In this document: piece by piece, positions 15,018-18,597 of the stretch | Position numbering within the stretch: position 1 is the first letter of the stretch | Layout of the letters: every line of letters begins with the position of its first letter | Origin: JAUZPB01 sp037140715 | GTDB lineage: Bacteria; Bacteroidota; Ignavibacteria; Ignavibacteriales; SURF-24 | Direction: 5' to 3' | DNA length: 18,597 bases | Assembly: GCA_037140715.1 (NCBI GenBank) | Contig: JBAXDX010000057.1 | Location: forward strand, 1 to 18,597 | Notes under the pieces: generated by a model | The model's input: the letters and a program-made list of their open reading frames with translations, nothing else | Told to the model about the DNA's origin: nothing | Database searches by the model: none | Program-made: the position numbers and the translations under genes

Positions 15018-17201
15018 ATGATAAATATTCCGGCAATAATTGCAAAAGAACTCGTTGTAAAAATTGATCAGGTAAAAGAAGTTATCGCTCTGTTTAAGGA
15101 TGGCTCGACTATCCCCTTTATCGCGCGATATAGAAAAGAACAAACTGGCGGACTCGATGAAGAGCAACTTCGCCAAATAGAGGACCGTCTTAGTTATATC
15201 ACCATTCTCGAAGAAAGAAAAGAGACTATACTTAAGAGTATCGAAGAACAGGGTAAACTTACAGATGAGCTTCGCGCTATGATTACTGACTCTGCAAAGC
15301 TACAGGAAATTGAGGATCTTTATCTCCCGTATAAGCCAAAAAGAAAAACCCGAGGCACAATCGCGAAAGCTAAGGGACTTGAACCTCTCGCCCTGTTTAT
15401 TCTTGAGAACCCGGCTTTTTCCGGGAATTTCGAAGAGAAAATGGCGGAGTTTATTAATCCCGAACTTGGCGTTAACAACATTGAAGAGGCTCTCCATGGA
15501 GCAAAGGATATTATCGCCGAAATGCAAAGCGAGAATGCCGAAGTGCGTAAGGTTGTCAGGCAGTATCTAATGAATACATCTGTGGTCAGTTCTGTTAAGG
15601 CAAAGGAAAAGGAAGAGCCAAAGACAAATGCAAAAAAAGATGTTTACGAAACTTATTATGATTTTAAAATTGATATAACCAGAATAAAGCCTTATCAGTA
15701 TCTCGCTATTAACAGAGGTGAAAGAGAAAAAGTACTAAAAGTAAACATCTCCATCGATGAAGCTCCAGTGCTAAAGGAAATTCTTACGACTTTCCTTCAC
15801 TATCCTGAATCAGTATTTATGGATTTGCTTAAAGAAGTAACCGAGGACTCCTTTTCGCGTTTGATTTTCCCATCTATCGAGCGGGAAATCCGTAGCTATC
15901 TAAACGAAACAGCCGACTTACATGCTATCGAGATATTTGCTTCGAACCTGCGTCAGCTGTTGCTTCAGCCGCCTATTGCCAATAAAATAATTATGGGAAT
16001 CGATCCGGGGTTTGTTTCCGGGAGTAAGGTTGCTATAATTGATTCAACCGGAAAATATCTTGAAGGTATTACCATTTATCCTCACCCGCCACAGAATAAA
16101 AGTTACGAAGCACAAAAGATTGTACTGGCACTTATCGAAAAGCATAAAGTTGAAGTTATAGCCATCGGCAACGGCACGGCCAGCCGCGAGACTGAGTTCT
16201 TTATTGCTGATATTATTAAAAATAACAAGCTTAAATGCCATTACGTTATTGTAAGCGAAGCCGGAGCTTCCGTATATTCAGCATCTCCGCTTGCAAAGCA
16301 GGAATTCCCTGATCTTGAAGCCAGCATGAGAGGCAACATTTCAATCGGGCGCCGGTTGCTCGACCCGCTTGCAGAACTTGTTAAAATTGATTCAAAATCT
16401 ATCGGCGTTGGACTTTATCAGCATGATGTTGATCAGAAGCTGTTAAACAAAAAGCTTGATGTTGTTGTTGTCAGTTGCGTTAACTATGTAGGAGTCGATT
16501 TAAATACGGCTTCGGTTTCGCTGCTTACTTATGTTTCAGGTCTTAATAAGAGAATAGCTTCAAATATAATTAAGACCAGAGAAGTATTGGGCAGATTTAC
16601 TAAAAGAGAACAGCTCCTTAAAGTCTCCGGTCTTGGCGAAAAAGCTTATGAACAAGCCGCCGGCTTTCTAAAGATACCAAATGGTGCAAATCCGCTTGAT
16701 AATACATTTATACATCCTGAATCTTATCCGGCAACGTTGCAACTATTAAACATCTGTAATATTAAGGCAGAGAAGATTAATGAGTCCGGAGCTGTATTAT
16801 CCCTCTATGCAACACATAAAGGCATTCCAAAGATTGCAAAGGAAATCGGGATTGGCGAACCAACACTTACCGACATACTTGAGAACCTCAGGAAACCGGG
16901 GCGGGATCCCCGCGAGGAAATGCCAAAACCAATTTTAAGAAGTGATGTCCTCAAAATGGAAGACCTGGAAGTCGGTATGCGTCTTAAGGGCACAATCAGA
17001 AATGTGGTTGATTTCGGTGCTTTTGTGGATATCGGAGTAAAGCAGGATGGACTGCTCCATATCTCGCAAATTGCAAATAAATATGTCAAAAGCCCGATGG
17101 AAGTCTTAAATGTCGGCGATGTGCTTGATTTTTGCATTATAGGAATAGATATGGCGAAAGGCAGGATATCTCTTTCTACTAAAGATACTAATCCTAATTA
17201 G
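15018..17201 (+). CDS. tex: Tex family RNA-binding transcription accessory protein
   Basis: A complete 727-aa Tex protein. The N-terminal helical region carries the hallmark TIPFIARYRKEQTGGLDE and the DLYLPYKPKRKTRGTIAKAKGLEPLA segment. A YqgF/RNase-H-like core starts at IMGIDPGFVSGSK (Asp329). Helix-hairpin-helix motifs follow from about residue 496 (NTASVSLLTYVSGL and KVSGLGEKAYEQAAG). An S1 RNA-binding domain occupies about 652-723 (VVDFGAFVDIGVKQDGLLHIS). Tex binds nucleic acid and affects transcription and RNA metabolism, and it is normally a single-copy housekeeping gene. The ATG start has AGGAA five bases upstream. It is monocistronic; an insertion sequence begins at or just after its TAG stop, yet the S1 domain is complete, so the protein seems intact. 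Confidence 0.97.
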   Translation: MINIPAIIAKELVVKIDQVKEVIALFKDGSTIPFIARYRKEQTGGLDEEQLRQIEDRLSYITILEERKETILKSIEEQGKLTDELRAMITDSAKLQEIEDLYLPYKPKRKTRGTIAKAKGLEPLALFILENPAFSGNFEEKMAEFINPELGVNNIEEALHGAKDIIAEMQSENAEVRKVVRQYLMNTSVVSSVKAKEKEEPKTNAKKDVYETYYDFKIDITRIKPYQYLAINRGEREKVLKVNISIDEAPVLKEILTTFLHYPESVFMDLLKEVTEDSFSRLIFPSIEREIRSYLNETADLHAIEIFASNLRQLLLQPPIANKIIMGIDPGFVSGSKVAIIDSTGKYLEGITIYPHPPQNKSYEAQKIVLALIEKHKVEVIAIGNGTASRETEFFIADIIKNNKLKCHYVIVSEAGASVYSASPLAKQEFPDLEASMRGNISIGRRLLDPLAELVKIDSKSIGVGLYQHDVDQKLLNKKLDVVVVSCVNYVGVDLNTASVSLLTYVSGLNKRIASNIIKTREVLGRFTKREQLLKVSGLGEKAYEQAAGFLKIPNGANPLDNTFIHPESYPATLQLLNICNIKAEKINESGAVLSLYATHKGIPKIAKEIGIGEPTLTDILENLRKPGRDPREEMPKPILRSDVLKMEDLEVGMRLKGTIRNVVDFGAFVDIGVKQDGLLHISQIANKYVKSPMEVLNVGDVLDFCIIGIDMAKGRISLSTKDTNPN

Positions 17202-17218
17202 TGTCAGCCCGAAAAGTG

Positions 17219-17261
17219 ATAACTCATTGGTATATAATGAGTTATAGTAATATTTTACTAT
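17219..17261 (+). repeat. Two overlapping perfect hairpins at the IS left end
   Basis: ATAACTCATT (17219-17228) pairs perfectly with AATGAGTTAT (17236-17245) around a 7-base loop. ATAGTAA (17244-17250) pairs with TTACTAT (17255-17261) around a 4-base loop. They share two bases, so both cannot fold fully at once. Such structures near IS ends can block read-in transcription and translation; here they could also end the tex transcript, although there is no T-tract. Confidence 0.55.
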
Positions 17262-17344
17262 GAAAAGCGGTTAATATTGTGTAAATTGAGGAGGTAATTA
17301 ATAATATTCACTACAAACCTAAAAGATATCCCTGATGAGAAATA

Positions 17345-17830
17345 GTGGCAGACTTAGGAAGCCTCCCGATAGAGGAAGTCCCGATTCCCACAAGAAGCCG
17401 TGATGAACTACCCCCGGTACTTCGTGCACTACAATTCATCTACTGTACACCGGAGCTTAGAGATAAAGTATTTGCAATCCTTGAGAAGAAAATAAAATTG
17501 TATAAAATGGAAACTCCGGGAATGAGCCTTTGGGAAATACTCTGTATGGGAGTTATCCGGCTAACACTGATGGCCAACTATGACAGACTGGAGTATACAG
17601 TCAATTATGATGAACTTGTCAGGGCAATACTTGGAGCACAGAAATTCGGCACAGTTAAAAAGATGTATGCAGTACAAACCCTGAGAGATAATGTGTCCCT
17701 GCTGGATGAAGAGATGCTTGTTGAGGTAAATGATCTTTTGGTCAGCTATGGTCACGTGTTAAAAAAAAAGAGAAAAAAGCCTCAGCAGAACAATCCGGTA
17801 TTAGCGTTAAGGTCGACAGTTTTGTTGTAG
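17345..17830 (+). CDS. IS transposase, N-terminal frame (orfA)
   Basis: A 161-aa frame from the GTG at 17345, encoding the N-terminal half of a DDE transposase: RDELPPVLRALQFIY, TPELRDKVFAILEKKI, GMSLWEILCMGVIRLTLMAN and a helical DNA-binding region. The GTG is the first possible start after an in-frame TGA at 17336. A strong GAGGAGG (17288-17294) sits about 50 bases upstream with no normal start near it, so the original 5' end may be altered. In the zero frame, translation runs through the tandem slippery heptamers (17764-17770 and 17773-17779) and then ends in ~17 non-homologous residues. The functional product should continue in the -1 frame. Confidence 0.75.
   Translation: MADLGSLPIEEVPIPTRSRDELPPVLRALQFIYCTPELRDKVFAILEKKIKLYKMETPGMSLWEILCMGVIRLTLMANYDRLEYTVNYDELVRAILGAQKFGTVKKMYAVQTLRDNVSLLDEEMLVEVNDLLVSYGHVLKKKRKKPQQNNPVLALRSTVLL
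17764..17779 (+). promoter_or_regulatory. Tandem A_AAA_AAG slippery heptamers, probable -1 frameshift site
   Basis: Two copies of the heptamer AAAAAAG (17764-17770 and 17773-17779) are both in the canonical register, with zero-frame codons AAA AAG. The downstream transposase frame is exactly -1 relative to orfA. This is the classical programmed frameshift arrangement of many insertion sequences; polymerase slippage on the A9 run (17761-17769) would be an alternative. Confidence 0.65.
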
Positions 17831-18564
17831 AGAGTAATGTTCATTTCCCGACTGATTACAATTTACTGTGGGACAGTCTGCGGAAATCTCTCAGGCCGAC
17901 ACAGTATCTGCTTGAAAAAAGGAGAGATGTAACGGGATGGAGAAAAATCAGCGGCTGGATAAAGGAAGCAAAAAACCATTACCATCTGGTAAGAAGGAGT
18001 TCCCACAGGGGAGGAAAGAACAGGGAGAATAAACTCAAAGTAGCAGTGCGCGAATATGTAAAAACAGCAAACCGGATCAGTAAAAAGCTGCATGAGCTTA
18101 AAAACATACAGTTTACAGATATGCGGGAAGCAATGCTCGTAGAAAGTATAGGATATTTCACAAAAATGGCTGATAAGCATACTGACCTGATGAAAAAACG
18201 TATCCTTAAAAAGGAAGATATCCCTCATGAGGAGAAAGTATTTTCAGTCTTCGAACCCTATACGGAATGGATCAGCAAGGGAAAAGCAAACCGTGCAGTA
18301 GAGTTGGGAGTAAAGGTCTGTATAGCAACAGACCACCACGGATTTATCCTGAAGAATCAGGTAATGCAGAAACAACAGGATGCCGGAGTGCTGGTTCCAT
18401 TGACAGAAGCGTTATTACAGAGCTACAAAATAAGAAGTCTCAGCATCGATAAAGGATTCTGGAGCAGGGTGTCAGGGGTCATAAGTGTTCCCCAGTCTGG
18501 CTCAAAAGTATTCCCCACCCATTTTAATTATCGAGTGCTACCTAAAAAAATGAAAAGTGACTGA
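17779..18564 (+). pseudogene. IS transposase, catalytic frame (orfB), truncated by a second element
   Basis: This frame is open from 17734 and continues the transposase from the slippery site. It has VKVDSFVVESNVHFPTDYNL with the first catalytic Asp, then WISKGKANRAVELGVKVCIA, DHHGFILKNQVM and LSIDKGFWSR, typical of DDE transposases of the ISNCY/IS1182-like type. After IDKGFWSR (to about 18469) the sequence stops resembling the family, and the last ~31 codons are read from an IS21-like terminus. The third catalytic Glu and C-terminal domain are missing, so the enzyme should be dead. An internal GTG at 18046 is only the first formal start in this frame. Confidence 0.7.
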
Positions 18565-18597
18565 GATTGTATATATTTAAGTAGCTTAAAACAAAAA
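18470..18597 (+). mobile_element. Left end of an IS21-family-like element, incomplete at the window edge
   Basis: Starting with TGTCAGGGGTC at 18470, two direct repeats of a terminal motif occur: GGTCATAAGTGTTCCCCA (18477-18494) and GGCTCAAAAGTATTCCCCA (18499-18517), identical at 16 of 18 aligned bases apart from one inserted C. Multiple copies of GGTCA-N-GTTCCCCA near the end are the hallmark of IS21-family termini. A non-coding AT-rich leader follows, and istA would lie beyond the window. Confidence 0.6.

Larger units (their letters stand above)
17202..18469 (+). mobile_element. Insertion sequence with a DDE transposase (ISNCY-like), 3' part lost
   Basis: The element holds a transposase in two overlapping frames and appears to begin at TGTCAGCCCGAAAAG immediately after the tex stop codon. 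The left boundary is inferred from that abrupt position. No matching right inverted repeat lies before the window end, and the transposase breaks off at about 18470, where a different element's end begins. The element is therefore probably inactive. Family assignment rests on the transposase motifs and is tentative. Confidence 0.65.

Noticed and set aside
15310..15570. Second-frame ORF inside tex
   Set aside because: It lies within a fully conserved Tex region in another frame and has no independent support.
17206..18564. Matching GAAAAGTGA segments near both sides of the first IS as terminal repeats
   Set aside because: The two copies are in direct rather than inverted orientation, short, and the right one lies beyond the IS21-like end, so it is likely chance.

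Overview
The window looks like chromosome of an AT-rich Gram-negative bacterium. The CDP-sugar cluster typical of lipopolysaccharide O-chains and a predicted periplasmic peptidoglycan-lytic domain point to a diderm cell. Gene style suggests the FCB group (Bacteroidota/Ignavibacteriota), but this is a low-confidence inference because no rRNA or marker gene is present. No tRNA, rRNA or CRISPR array was seen.

Layout. (1) 1-3819, plus strand: an ABCG-type exporter with no recognisable start codon, then a transmembrane Ser/Thr kinase whose extracytoplasmic half is an MltB-type (GH103) lytic transglycosylase domain. (2) 3820-5672: a degraded copy of the last ~50 codons of the next sugar gene, then a 'mobile mystery' A/B pair (XRE regulator plus Fic protein) on the minus strand. 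The pair sits between two direct copies of the sugar gene's 3' end, and its promoter carries three near-palindromic operators spaced exactly 33 bp apart. (3) 5673-12584, minus strand, read from high to low coordinates: rfbF, rfbG, rfbH, a NeuB-SAF-cupin fusion and a YerE/acetolactate-synthase-like ThDP enzyme. Tight spacing and overlaps make this one operon. (4) 12767-14638, minus: a 623-aa membrane and coiled-coil protein of unknown function. (5) 15018-17201, plus: tex. (6) 17202-18597: an insertion sequence starting directly after the tex stop codon. Its transposase is split by a -1 frame change at slippery A_AAA_AAG heptamers, and it appears cut at about 18470 by the end of a second, IS21-like element that runs off the window.

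How the genes work together. RfbF, RfbG and RfbH should convert glucose-1-phosphate through CDP-glucose and CDP-4-keto-6-deoxyglucose to a CDP-3,6-dideoxy-4-keto sugar intermediate. The ThDP enzyme could then add a two-carbon unit at C4, as YerE does in yersiniose synthesis. The NeuB-like PEP aldolase fused to a cupin does not belong to any CDP-dideoxyhexose route I know, so the product may be unusual. RfbH also carries an extra N-terminal domain that reads like a degenerate PemK/MazF toxin fold.

The strongest candidates for something undescribed are the kinase-lytic transglycosylase fusion, the MazF-like domain on RfbH, the YerE-plus-NeuB sugar operon, and the XRE/Fic cassette that apparently duplicated the 3' end of its target gene.
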